The notes beneath the pieces are model-generated. The model saw only the letters and a program-made list of their open reading frames with translations. It was not told where the DNA came from and ran no database searches. From Trichoderma breve (Eukaryota > Ascomycota > Sordariomycetes > Hypocreales > Hypocreaceae), in assembly GCF_028502605.1 (NCBI RefSeq), contig NC_079233.1:6696001-6760000 (forward strand): 64,000 bases of DNA, in the 5' to 3' direction. Made by a program: the position numbers and the translations under genes. Each line of letters begins with the position of its first letter. Position 1 is the stretch's first letter. This document shows, piece after piece, positions 47,721-58,237 of the stretch.

Positions 47721-49276
47721 ATGGTTCTGCTTGGGTCGAGCTTTGCTTCGGTGGTAACGGCATTTGGGCTGTTGGTCAACATTGTCGTTGCCACTGGGCC
47801 ACTGAATGGGCTTCCGATACTCAATGGACCTGTACCGGTCGTCCCCCAAGTTTTTGGATCCAAAAAGCATGTCGGCGATTTCGTACATCCCGGACTCTGG
47901 CATACTCATGACGATCTTGAGCGAATCCGATTGGGGGTAGCGAAGGGCCAAGAGCCATGGAAATCAGCATACGAGAAATTCAGTGCAGATTCCTTCTCCC
48001 AGGCCTCTGTAAGTCGGACACAATCGCAGTTTTAGGCCTCCATGAAGCTGATTTTCGATCTCAGTACACTATGCAAGGCCCAAAAAGCGTCATCTGCCGA
48101 GGTGGATGCAGCAATAACTACACAACCTTTAGTAACGATGTGCGAGCGGCTTACCAGAATGCACTAATGTGGTATATCACGAAGAACCAGAGTCACTGGG
48201 ATCGATCAACCACGATCCTAGACGCTTGGGGCACTAATTTGACCTCGATTATTGGCACTGACACCTCTCTTCTCGTCGGACTTGAAGGAGACATGTTTGC
48301 GAATGCGGCAGAGATCATGCGATGGGAAGGAGGCTGGGTCGAGGCCGGGGCGAAAGCTTCAGGTGGAAGCGGATTCTCGAACCAACTGTACTGGCTATTC
48401 GCACGGCAATCCGTCATTATTGGCCAGGCAAACTATGGCATGGTTAGCATCAAGGCTCTGCTGTCCTTTGCCGTTTACTTAGATGACGTGACGCTGGTGA
48501 GTTTCAACTTCCTAGCCACAAGGCGAGACGCAATGTCCGTGACTAACTAACAAGAATAGTACAATTACGCTGTATACGCCTTTCAGAACGATCTCTGTGC
48601 TGGAATATATGGCAATTTCCACCCAGAAACGGGACAAGGCGCAGAAACTGGCCGCGACCAGGGCCATGCACAAGGCGCCCTAGGCTGGACTGCAGAAGCG
48701 GCTAGAATCATGCAGTCTCAAGGAACAGATGTGTATTCGCTTGGAGACAATCTTCTACTCAAGGCTGCGGAATACACAGCGAAGTACAACTTGGGATACG
48801 ATGTGCCCTACGACCCCAAGTTCTATCGATGCGAGGCAATTCTGATCAATGGGCCGTGGGCTGTGCCATCCAACATCAGTCGAGGAGTCGCCAAGCCACC
48901 GCCCAAAGTTTGGGATGTAAGTTGGGTTTTTTGATGACACACTTACCGGCACTTGTATTGACCTTGATGTAGATTTTGTACTACCAATATGTCGTCAAAC
49001 GAGGACTTCGCGCTCCTTATACGACGAAAATGAAGGTCACGATTAATGGCCTCGGAGGTGAAGGCAACCGTAAGTGTAATCGACACCGGCCGTTAAACAA
49101 ACTTCGACTAACTTCACAAAACAGCCGGCACAACCAGCCCCGGTGACCATCCCAGCTGGGGCGATTTGATTTGGTCCTATAACAAGAAGGGTCAGTACCT
49201 TAATGACAATGGCAGGACTATCTGGGGAGGTGGCGAAATTGGGCCAAAGGGAAAGGGCATGATCAACTCAGCTTGA
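47721..49276 (+). CDS. Secreted alginate-lyase-fold protein (copy B)
   Basis: Five exons (47721..48008, 48065..48496, 48560..48916, 48973..49069, 49125..49276) encode 441 aa; all introns are 55-63 bp with canonical ends. A hydrophobic N-terminus (about residues 3-25) is a probable signal peptide. It shares with copy A the FVHPGL-HT-DD-ERI entry, an LDAW segment with nearby GTDTSL, and GRDQGHAQGALGW, but has four introns to copy A's one and a Cys pair (CRGGC) absent there. In the barrel core it has QANYGMVS where copy A has YWANWDLAN, so active-site identity is uncertain. Probably a diverged secreted polysaccharide-acting enzyme co-expressed with copy A. Confidence 0.85.
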
Positions 49277-49660
49277 ACACAATAGTTGGCTGCGTAATAG
49301 AATAGTGATGTATCTAATAAACGTACTAATATTGACCTTCTGTCTCGTTCTATGTTCTTCCTAGAGTAGCAATTGCGTCAACACCGGTTCACCTCGGAAT
49401 AGATATAGTCGATTAGTTCAGATGGGACAATGCTATTTGACTCTCAATATACTTCTTGCGTAATATTATGGTCTATCTTGAAGTAGTTCCAAGTTTGGTG
49501 CATGCAAACCGTTGTGCTTGGCTGTCTTTGCACCGCCGAATTTGTTATGGAACAAGTAATAGACAACGCCTGGCTACTAGTAACACGAAGACAATGGGAA
49601 TTCAGCGAGCTGTGGAAGTTTGGACTCTTTGCTATATCACATTTCTATCTGATTCATGGA
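49277..49660. other. Convergent 3' intergenic region
   Basis: Tail-to-tail between copy B and GH27, AT-rich; nothing else was seen. Confidence 0.6.
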
Positions 49661-51048
49661 TTATTTCTTTGAGAAAACTAATACTTTAGTCTGGTTCAAT
49701 GCCACATCTTTCAGTACGAGCTTGTTGCCTCCGTGGTATCCTTGCTTTCCAGCCCAAACGTCTCGTACGGAATACTCCGACAGACTAGAACCCTTCAATC
49801 CAGGCAATCCACTGAGAGGAATGGTAATGTCGGTGATGTTGGGACCATAGTTGAGAGCCAGTACCACATAGCGTGACTTGCCAGAAGAAAGAGGCCCGCC
49901 CCAGACTTGGATCTTGTGCTCGGTCGATAGCTCGGGCAGGTAGTTGACCGCTACGCCTGCGTCATCCTGAGAGATTGCGATGATCTCTTTATTCAGCAAG
50001 ATGTTCAAAGATGACTTGCTGATCGTGTTGATGTTGGCGCCAATGATCAGCGGTGACTTGAGCGCCGCCCAGAAAGAGAAATGGGTCTGCTCTTGGTATA
50101 AGTTCATGGTGCCAGTACCAATCTCGAGCATGTCCATGTCACCTAGGCCAAATTAAAAGGCAATTCTGGAATAGAAATGGAAGAATATTACTTACCCCAT
50201 GAACCAGGTCTCTGAAATCGCGATAACTCTCGCATCTTGCGGATCATTGTCAGCACACTGACTCCTGCATAACCGGTATTCAGGCAGTAAGCAGATTGAC
50301 AGACACCACTACTATCCTCGCCAAATGCACTCTTAATGTCGCCAGAGATTCTGTAGCTATCCGAGAAAGATGCCCAATGCCACGGAAACTGATTTCCCCA
50401 TTGACATAGCGAGTAGAGGATGTCGCGGCCAGATCGGTTCAAGGCGTCGCCCATGCGCAGGAAACGTTCTTGAGGAGAAACTGTGCCCGCATGGAAGCCG
50501 CCACAGTTATCATATTTGAGATAATCTATCTTCCACGACGCATAAGTAGCAGAGTCTCGCTCCTCGTAACCGTAGCTTCCAGGGTAAAAGGCACAGTCAT
50601 AAATGCCCGCGTCGCTTAAGGGACTTGGTGTTAGTGGAGTGATTCCCAGATGGATGTGCATCACCCGCTCACCTGTAAATTCCAATCTTTAGTCCCAGAC
50701 CATGCACAAAATCTGCCAATGCCCTAATGCCGCTGGGGAACCTGGTAGAGTTTGGCTGCTGGCGACCCAATGAATCTCGTGTAAAGGCTTGCCACCCATC
50801 GTCCAGGTTGACGTATTTGTAGCCAGCCCGAGCAAGGCCAGTGTCTACCAGGCTCTTTGCGCTTGTCTTGATCAATGTCTCATTTATATTGCTCTTGAAT
50901 GTGTTCCAGGTGTTCCATCCTTGAGGCGTTTAGTCGTTTTTATCCATACGAGTCGATGCTTTTACTTACCCATCTGAGGCTTTGCTGGATTTACACTGCC
51001 CAAGCAAGGCACTGCCAGAAGTCCAACGAGTAATGTTGTGGCCAACAT
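49661..51048 (-). CDS. GH27 alpha-galactosidase, secreted
   Basis: Exons 51048..50970, 50919..50673, 50614..50196 and 50142..49661 give 408 aa. Residues 1-18 are a signal peptide. The GH27 barrel begins with PQMGWNTWN, then YVNLDDGWQ and GLKIGIYSDAG. The catalytic nucleophile is Asp144 in YLKYDNC and the acid/base Asp201 in RISGDI. A small C-terminal beta domain ends at FSKK. The enzyme releases alpha-1,6-linked galactose from galactomannan side chains or galacto-oligosaccharides (family knowledge). Its neighbours are two secreted lyase-fold proteins and a fasciclin protein, so this is a small block of extracellular carbohydrate-related genes. Its upstream region carries a sequence close to one in the lyase pair promoter. 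Confidence 0.95.
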
Positions 51049-51539
51049 TGTGGGCACAAAGACCGGCGCAAAAAAGGAGAAAAAAGAAAGGAATCTGTGA
51101 TCCTAGAGTGTTAGATTTCTGATGGATCTTGGAATTGTCTCCTCAAAGGTACCATATACCCTTACTTCTTCATAGCCCTTCGTCATCTCTCGGCTCAGCT
51201 CATAATTAGACCACTATCAACCCCGAATTTCTTCTCCTCACCGGGCCTGGGATTGACCCGAGACATTTAGACTATGCTAAGGTCTGGGGCCTGGGTTAGT
51301 TCCAGACGCTTGAACCCTGTCCCGGAGCATCGTGCGGGGGATCGCCGGGCGCAAAGCTCACCGATGTTGACAGTTCTACGCCGCCCCTGGTAGCCCCAGT
51401 CCATCTCCATAAGCAGCACATTTGGGGTCAGCTTCCGCCTAAAGACCTGCCCTCATCTGGAACTAACAGCCAGGAAAATCTTTGTTATCATCAATCTTTC
51501 TCATTCTGGGCAATTGGGAGCATACATTTTTCAGCAAGA
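51049..51539. promoter_or_regulatory. Divergent promoter of GH27 and fasciclin gene
   Basis: 491 bp. TGGGATTGACCCGAG around 51248..51262 resembles CGGGACTTGACCCGG in the lyase pair promoter. GTCCCGG and CGTGCGGGGG (a possible CreA-type SYGGRG site) lie near 51320-51340. Confidence 0.45.
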
Positions 51540-52302
51540 ATGTTAAAGCTTCTAATACTTTTCCTCTCCCTTTTGGGAGGTCTCGCCTCTGCGGATGTTG
51601 TTGATCACGATCCCTTGGCATATTATCCAGCTCCAGCTGGCACTTACATCCCTCCTAAAGATCCCGCTGTCAACACATTACTTGACTTTGTCAAGTCAAG
51701 AGATGATCTGAGCATCCTAGCGACGGTGCTAAGCGAATGCGCTGGTATGCGTGCTTGATGCTATTTCTCGCCGTTTAGAAATGACGGCTGACGACTCTAT
51801 AGGATTTAGCGAAGCCTTTGATACAGCTCCTTCTTGGTCATACACTTTCTTCGCCCCTTCAGATACAGCTTTCAGAAATACGGGAGCGTACTATTCTACG
51901 TTTGCGGCTACTCCAAAGGGCAAGTGGTGGCTGGGGAATCTACTGCAGCACCATTACGTGCCGAATTCCCAGCTTTTGGTCAAGAACTTTAACACTACAT
52001 ATACGCGCTTTCAGACAGGGACCTTTCTTTTTGTTGGAGCGCAGATTGTCAATGGAAATCTTACCCTGAATAAAATTTCCACTGTCACTGAAGCGGATAT
52101 TCCCGTTACAAAGGTAAGGCAGTATTGAAACATGACGCTACACGATTAAGAATATACTTTAACGGGTATATCATAGGGTATCGTTCACATCATCGATCAT
52201 TTGTTAGATCCTTCAGCGCAGATATTGGAGGTTGATCTGGCTAAAACTAGCCAAGGTTTTATACCAGGGAGCTGCTCAAACCCAGCATTGCCATATTGTT
52301 GA
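51540..52302 (+). CDS. Fasciclin (FAS1) domain protein, secreted
   Basis: Three exons (51540..51744, 51803..52113, 52177..52302) encode 213 aa. Residues 1-18 (MLKLLILFLSLLGGLASA) form a signal peptide. One FAS1 domain is present: NTLLDFVKSRDDLSILATVL, then TFFAPSDTAF and GIVHIIDHLLDP closing the domain. FAS1 proteins mediate adhesion or cell-wall association (family knowledge). The C-terminus is short (SCSNPALPYC), with no clear GPI signal, so the protein is probably free or wall-associated. It is divergent from GH27. Confidence 0.88.
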
Positions 52303-53242
52303 GCTTCACTTGCATGCAACAGAAGGATTGATGGAATGGACCAATGTAGAAAGACTAGCGATGTCTATACGACTTGCAGTTTGAACAAGAATTAGTTGGT
52401 CATTAATGTGGCATTCGATAATTTCCAGTCAAAACCTGCATCTACTTTTTGTCAGAATCGCCAAGCTCAGAGTCTGTAGTTTTATCAATTTGGGAAAATA
52501 CAACATACTTGAAGTGGATAGGTCGCCGCTTTCTCATCATCATATTATACGTATTGTTTTTTTAACATTTTTTATTCTTTTCTAGAGTAACAATTATGAA
52601 CGGAATGGTATGGCTGAATCATTACTAAACTTTATCCTTCGGGCCGCTGCAGTAGTTAGATTGTTCTATTGTCTATGAACCTTATTCCTCGGCTGGCCGC
52701 TGATTGAACATTTACTTGACCCTTTACCACGGCTCAAAGTTTACTGAACCAACTAGCATAGCCAGTTGGCCACACTTACTGCTTAAAGTAGGATTTACAC
52801 CTTTAAAGCATAAAATAGCACTAGTTAGCAGGTATGTAGGTATTATTACGGAGTGGCCGATGGATGTTGGTTTATTTGTTGGAGGTGCTCTAAGGGAGAC
52901 GTCATCCAGGGGGGTTTAGTCCTCCAGATCGAATTTGACCGTACACATACACGACTGATATAATCATGTCAGCATGCTTTCGTTATTCGACGCCTATCTG
53001 TAGTTATTTCCCATATCATTTGATAATTAAGTTCAGATTCTATATTGGAAAATGACGATTTTTCTGGCAGTGTTTGATTCACTGGGCGTCTTTCCCTGCC
53101 TAGGGTAATCGCTCAGAGTGCGTTTACGCCACGGTTGCGCTTAAAATGTTACTGCCGCTTCCCCCCATCTCTTTGCTTCTAATCTTTCAACCCTCTGTCT
53201 CCTCCATCTTCCGATATCTCGTGTTAGTCCACCGAAACCGAA
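52303..53242. other. Intergenic region
   Basis: 0.94 kb. No gene or repeat is supported. A CT-rich stretch at about 53150-53220 precedes the next ATG. Confidence 0.5.
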
Positions 53243-54076
53243 ATGGCTACTGTTCTAGTGCGGCAATTCCTCCTGAAAGTTCAGTTGCCGCGGCCGGTGA
53301 TAACTATCAGCAAACAGCTCTACTCTAGCCTGTACTACCAACCCGCACGATTCTCGCATCCCCCCAGCACCATCCTTGCAGCCTGTCAACCAACTCGAAT
53401 CAACTTGTTCAACCGACCTTTTATGGCTTCAGCCAGCTCCCATGAGAAGTCAACATCGATTGCCATGAATTGGGACGATCTCTCCGACGAGCGCAAAATC
53501 CAGTTGATATTGAACTCTGGCTCGAGCGAAGAAAAATGGGGCTGGGTCATCTACCGATGCAGCTACAAGCCGGAGCTCCAGAGTACCTGGGAAAACTTTA
53601 AGCGTGTTGTCGATGAGAGGACACGCAAGGAAATCGCCGAATCAGACGCTCCCGACATTGCCGACAAGCTAGACTGGGTCTTTGTCGAGGACCCCGAGCT
53701 CGAAGGCGCCTCGTTGGATGAACTGAAGCGCAGATTTAGGGAGTGGGCACGTTTTGAAGTCCAAGGAAGGTATGATATAGATACTACTTCCTATAACCGC
53801 GGCTCGAGGTACGGGTACTTTATCCAAGTAGATGAAGCCGCTCTGCTGAGCTTGGTTGACGGTTTGTCATATGGGCATGTGAATATTGTCCGGGGATGGG
53901 TGGATTCGCTGCCGCCTGAAGAGGCGACGGATGAGTTTGGTGATGCCATCGACATTGAGGACTGGATGAAGATTCGGGCAAGCATGGTTGCGCCCTATTT
54001 TTATATCGACCTGGATGGCGAGGAAGATTGGTATGCGCATTATACTCCACCGCCACATGGCTTGTGTATATGGTAG
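53243..54076 (+). CDS. Conserved fungal protein of unknown function, probably mitochondrial
   Basis: A single-exon gene of 277 aa. Residues 1-60 contain no Asp or Glu but several Arg/Lys and Ser residues, as in a mitochondrial presequence. An internal ATG (MASASS) could give a cytosolic form of about 217 aa. The rest (KWGWVIYRCSYK, LDWVFVEDPELEGAS, RYGYFIQVDEAALLS, WMKIRASMVAPYFYIDL) follows a pattern I associate with hypothetical proteins of many ascomycetes, without an assigned function. It is acidic and Trp-rich with no transmembrane segment. I cannot propose an activity. Confidence 0.75.
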   Translation: MATVLVRQFLLKVQLPRPVITISKQLYSSLYYQPARFSHPPSTILAACQPTRINLFNRPFMASASSHEKSTSIAMNWDDLSDERKIQLILNSGSSEEKWGWVIYRCSYKPELQSTWENFKRVVDERTRKEIAESDAPDIADKLDWVFVEDPELEGASLDELKRRFREWARFEVQGRYDIDTTSYNRGSRYGYFIQVDEAALLSLVDGLSYGHVNIVRGWVDSLPPEEATDEFGDAIDIEDWMKIRASMVAPYFYIDLDGEEDWYAHYTPPPHGLCIW

Positions 54077-55090
54077 CTGTGGAAGCTTGCGTTATAGGTT
54101 TCTTCTTTGCATATTATGTCTACTATTAGCTTGCTGTAATGCCACTAATCGTACAGTCGCTCCGTTTCTTTCACTATTTCTCAAGTTCGCCTTGACTGAT
54201 TTCCGTAAGAGTAGATATAGCTCATTACTAGTCATATCAAGTTGCAAATTACCAACTAAAATAAAAATTATACCAAGCGATGATTTTCTTATATTTCCTT
54301 AAAGTAATATCACACACTAATATCTGTAAGCCATTTCTACATTAAAATCTCCCACTTAAATCACCACTGCCACGGAATTAGACGGTTTCCCCTACGATGA
54401 CATACCGCAACACTCTACAGGCAAGCCTATCCGTTTCGAAATGGGGGCAGCTGCTCAAGTGCGTTATTTTTGAAGTTCATACGTAATGGGCCCCAGCTAG
54501 AGAAGGACAGTGATTTCATCTTTTGAACACAATTGGCGACGGAATTATGCCACCCAGGCGTTGACATCGCGACAGCCGACCAAGTGGGATGTGCCCAACC
54601 ATTTCCAGTGCAAATTGCCCTTTTAGGAAATTACCTGTTTCGATTCATTTTGTGGAGATCGCTGATGCGGCGAGACTCAAACGCCCCGATTCCGCCGTGT
54701 AGGCTGCTTCGGTATTTACAACTATTCCGCGGAGTATGAACAGATTAATTGTTGTACTCGGGGAGTTTCAGAATATCCCTGCCAATATAGAAATAACTAA
54801 CCTGATTTATCGTTGAATTTCCAAGTTAGGCTCTGCCGTTCTGGTCCATTTCAACCATGGTGATTCTTTGTACCTAGCAATGAAGGGACCTAGCTGTGAA
54901 CAAAGTAGGAATCTCATCATGGAATTTTGGTAAGAGGTAAAAAGATAGTAAACAGAGAAATAAGAACTCCATCATGTTATGGTATATAAACAGGTCTATC
55001 TGCAAAGGCAATACGCTCAGTTTGATATCCGCCCTCATACAGCTCCTCATCACACTACGCCCAGGCTACCACAAACAAGAATAACCCACC
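54077..55090. promoter_or_regulatory. Intergenic region with TATA box
   Basis: 1.0 kb, AT-rich near 54190-54330. TATATAAA at 54983..54990 lies about 100 bp upstream of the hydrolase ATG. No gene is seen. Confidence 0.5.
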
Positions 55091-56017
55091 ATGTCAACCC
55101 ACCAAACAGCCCCAACGCAGTACATCATCGCTGCCGATGGTGTCAAATATGCGTACCGTCGCATTGGCTCTTCAGAGGGCCTACCTCTTGTGATGCATGG
55201 ATTTTTCCGATCCAATATGGATTTCTGGGACCCTATCCTCATCAACAATCTTGCTGAAAAGCGGCCTGTGATTCTATTTGATCAGGCAGGCGTGGGCCGT
55301 AGCAGCGGTACAATCCCTATGACTTATCAGGGATGGGCAGACTGCCAAATCAATCTCACGAATGCCCTCGGTATCGACCGTTACGATGTTGCCGGCTTCT
55401 CAATGGGTGGGCTTTCCGCTCAATTAGTGGCATTGACAGTACCACAGAAGGTCCGCAAGCTCGTCCTCTTGGGGACTACTTCTGCGGCTCCTCTTGAAGA
55501 GGAATCGGATATTGGCGGTATTGTCTGGCCGCGTGAAAAAGCACAGCCTGAGCCCATGGCTGTTCTTACAACAGCTGAAAGCACTCCAGAAGAAGTGCAG
55601 CATGCTATTGCGTACTCGTTCTTTTACCAGACTGATGCTGGCCGTAAAGCAGCACAGGGATGGTGGAATCGCGTCAACGAACGAAAAGTCGATGGTGAGG
55701 CCCCTCTCCTGGAGTTCGTTAACTCTGAGGGCACAGCTCGGCAAGTTGAAGCCGTGGTCCACTGGAACACGCCAGAAAAGAATGGTGCATATGATCGTTT
55801 GAGCGATCTGAAAATGCCAGTTCTAGTAATCAATGGTGATGATGACCTTCTTATACCGCCGAGCCGTAGCTGGGAGTTGGCTAAGAAAATTCCCAACTCT
55901 CAGCTCATCATCTATCCCAAGGCTGGACATGGCTTTCTGTACCAGTACGCTAAACTCACTGCTACACATATCAATATGTTCTTGGATGGATTTGGGGGCT
56001 TGCACGGAGACGAGTAG
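55091..56017 (+). CDS. Alpha/beta hydrolase
   Basis: A single-exon gene of 308 aa. The fold is that of soluble-epoxide-hydrolase/haloperoxidase-type alpha/beta hydrolases: oxyanion segment LVMHGFFRS, FDQAGVGRSSG, nucleophile elbow AGFSMGG with Ser104, acid in NGDDDLLIPPSRS and the His in KAGHGFLYQY. No signal peptide, hence cytosolic. The insertion after the elbow (cap) is short. Substrate unknown; esterase or thioesterase activity is likely. The TATA box and short leader suggest inducible expression. The next gene on the opposite strand ends 63 bp away. Confidence 0.92.
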   Translation: MSTHQTAPTQYIIAADGVKYAYRRIGSSEGLPLVMHGFFRSNMDFWDPILINNLAEKRPVILFDQAGVGRSSGTIPMTYQGWADCQINLTNALGIDRYDVAGFSMGGLSAQLVALTVPQKVRKLVLLGTTSAAPLEEESDIGGIVWPREKAQPEPMAVLTTAESTPEEVQHAIAYSFFYQTDAGRKAAQGWWNRVNERKVDGEAPLLEFVNSEGTARQVEAVVHWNTPEKNGAYDRLSDLKMPVLVINGDDDLLIPPSRSWELAKKIPNSQLIIYPKAGHGFLYQYAKLTATHINMFLDGFGGLHGDE

Positions 56018-56079
56018 AGAGATGGAAGAATCGAATGAGATTGATACAAGGCATGGACAGTATAGACATCTTCCTTGAA

Positions 56080-57809
56080 CTATCTAGTTATCAAAGACCA
56101 AATCGCATCTGTATGTTTCCCATGTACAAACTCAATCCACATTACACTGTTAAGTTCGTTTCGGAAGGCATGCTGACCGGCCTTTCCTCTCATATCTTGT
56201 GACAAACATTCAACAAGAGATGAGACGAACCATTGCTTTTCGAGTGTTCCGTCTGCAGCAGCCAGGCAGCCCATGAATAGCATCCATCTCGTCAAGCGCG
56301 TTGGTGTCAATAAGCAACCTTCCATATAAGACTGCAATTTCCTGACTAGAGTCGTTGAAGTCACAACGAATCGTGCAATCGTGCATGTTAGTGACTTAAT
56401 GTATAGAATAAGACAGATTCGAAATGCGTTGTGACATGCGCTCATATGCTGAGAGGTACACAGAAGAAGCCGCTGAAGAAGGCCAAAAACGGCGGAATCC
56501 ATGTATTGGGGATTGAGTTTTGTTTGCCTCATCATGGCATCTTGGAGCGCGCCGCTCAGTGATGAGATGTCGTAGAATATACTGGCTAAATCCATGCTTA
56601 TTTCACATGAGCACGGAAGCTTCGCCGGGACAATCGCATTGACTTGACCAGAGGAATCTCCAGTAATCTCTACGAGATCAGATAGAAGCTGGGTGTTTGG
56701 AATATTATCAGAGTCTACCGCGATTTCAAGAATGCCGCTAAAAATTGTCAATAGTCTGGTATACAATATGGGCCCTGCGCTCTCTTACCGGTACATCTTG
56801 GACCTGAGTGTCTCATTGATGCTGGATAGTCCTCCTCGAATGCTGACTAGCTCTGCTAGTCCTCGAGCGTGGGCCCACGACTTCTCGTGGTCGCCTAATG
56901 AATTCTAAAGAAGAGCTTCAGATAATTGTTCTAGCAGTCAAAATACCGTCATGGGAGAGAGCTTACACTCCAATTAGCTAGACAGGCAATAGCGCCTAAT
57001 GTCTCGTCGGTTTGCATATATCCTGTAGATATTCTGTGATTCAGTCTTCGTAAGGCTTCGTTTAATAAGCTGCGAGCGTCTTGCAGATTGACGCTATTCT
57101 GGGTGACCTTTGCAAGAGTCCTTGCAGAGTATGACAGAATGATGTAGCGCCACACATCGTCCCTTAACATACGGGGAAACCAATGTTGCTTTGCAGGATT
57201 GAACAATAAGAGTGATGATAGCGGATATGTGTCAGTGGCGATAACATGAAAGTCTGTAAGAATCGTTAGCAATTTTGTAGTGGACAATGGCAATGTTCAC
57301 GAACAGTAATTAATATACAGAATGACATGATGGGACAATGATGGAGGCATTCTATCCAACAAAGGTGGCATTGCAAGACTCAGAACTTCATGGTTGGAAG
57401 TTGCATGTAAACTTGGTGCATGATCTTTTATGACCAGGTGTTGATCACGATGCACTCGACTAGCATTTGTTGACTGCTTCAGTAGCTGGCTCGAGGGTTG
57501 GTGAATCAGAGGCTTCTTTTGGATGCGAAAAGTGGCTGTGTTTACTTTTTCTTGTCGTTTCTTTTTCTCTCGAGGCCGATTTTCCTGCCTGTTGCAGTCG
57601 ATGAACCGAATTTTCCTTTTGTTTGCATCCTCTCTCTTCTCAGTTGATCCGGATGAAGTAGCAGCGCCGCTGGGCCTAGGGGTGGCCTGTAATTTCCTGG
57701 GCCGAGTCTGCCACTGAGAAATCCTACCAAAACTCGTTCCCTGATGAATCTTATGAACAAGATAGAGGGACTTATCTGGGAAAAGTATTTTCTCTCCGTA
57801 ACTAGACAT
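56080..57809 (-). CDS. Fungal transcription-factor-domain protein without zinc cluster
   Basis: Exons 57809..57305, 57253..56967, 56904..56789 and 56737..56080 give 521 aa. The first intron has a GTTCGT donor; the splices restore NYYFHVIATDTYPLSS, CLANWSNSLGDHEK and KMYRGILEIAVD. The core, including SWAHARGLAELVSIRGGLSSI, matches the fungal-specific regulator region (PF11951-like). The N-terminal 130 residues are basic and low-complexity (NKRKIRFIDC, RPREKKKRQEK) but lack the six-Cys cluster, as in many members of this group. It may regulate through partners or use a basic region. Targets unknown. Confidence 0.82.
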
Positions 57810-58237
57810 TGTGGTTTTTAATTAGTGATCAACCGTCTACCTTGTAGGGAGTCAAGTTTGCTGCATGCACAAAACGGAGCGACCGAGCAGGAGAGTGGAC
57901 TAATAGAAGCCGGACGACGGACAACTGTACGGACGAAGCACGTCCACACTAATTGACCCTTGTTCAGGATGGGTGGGCGGGGCAGCGGAGTCTCGCCATC
58001 TGCTTAGTTATGTCCGTAGTTTTAAGAACTCAGTCTACCGAGGTTATTTAATCGACAGTCTGAAGCTTGGTGACATCGATTTGAGTTATGTTTTGTTATT
58101 TCGGGTGATGTCATCTGTTATTTCTTGAACTGTAGCAATTATAGCTCGGGTTTTCAATTTATTATACTGATTTCCCATATCAAGCTTGTGATGGCTCCTG
58201 GTTTCATCACATACGGCAAAACCGTGTAATATTATAA
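57810..58237. promoter_or_regulatory. Promoter of the PF11951-like gene
   Basis: 428 bp between two minus-strand regulator genes. Contains a GGTGGGCGGGGCAGCGG stretch near 57970 (possible CreA-type or other GC box). Otherwise nothing. Confidence 0.4.

Noticed and set aside
51241..51300. Possible tRNA T-arm-like sequence on the minus strand
   Set aside because: The loop does not fit TTCRANY and no cloverleaf can be drawn.
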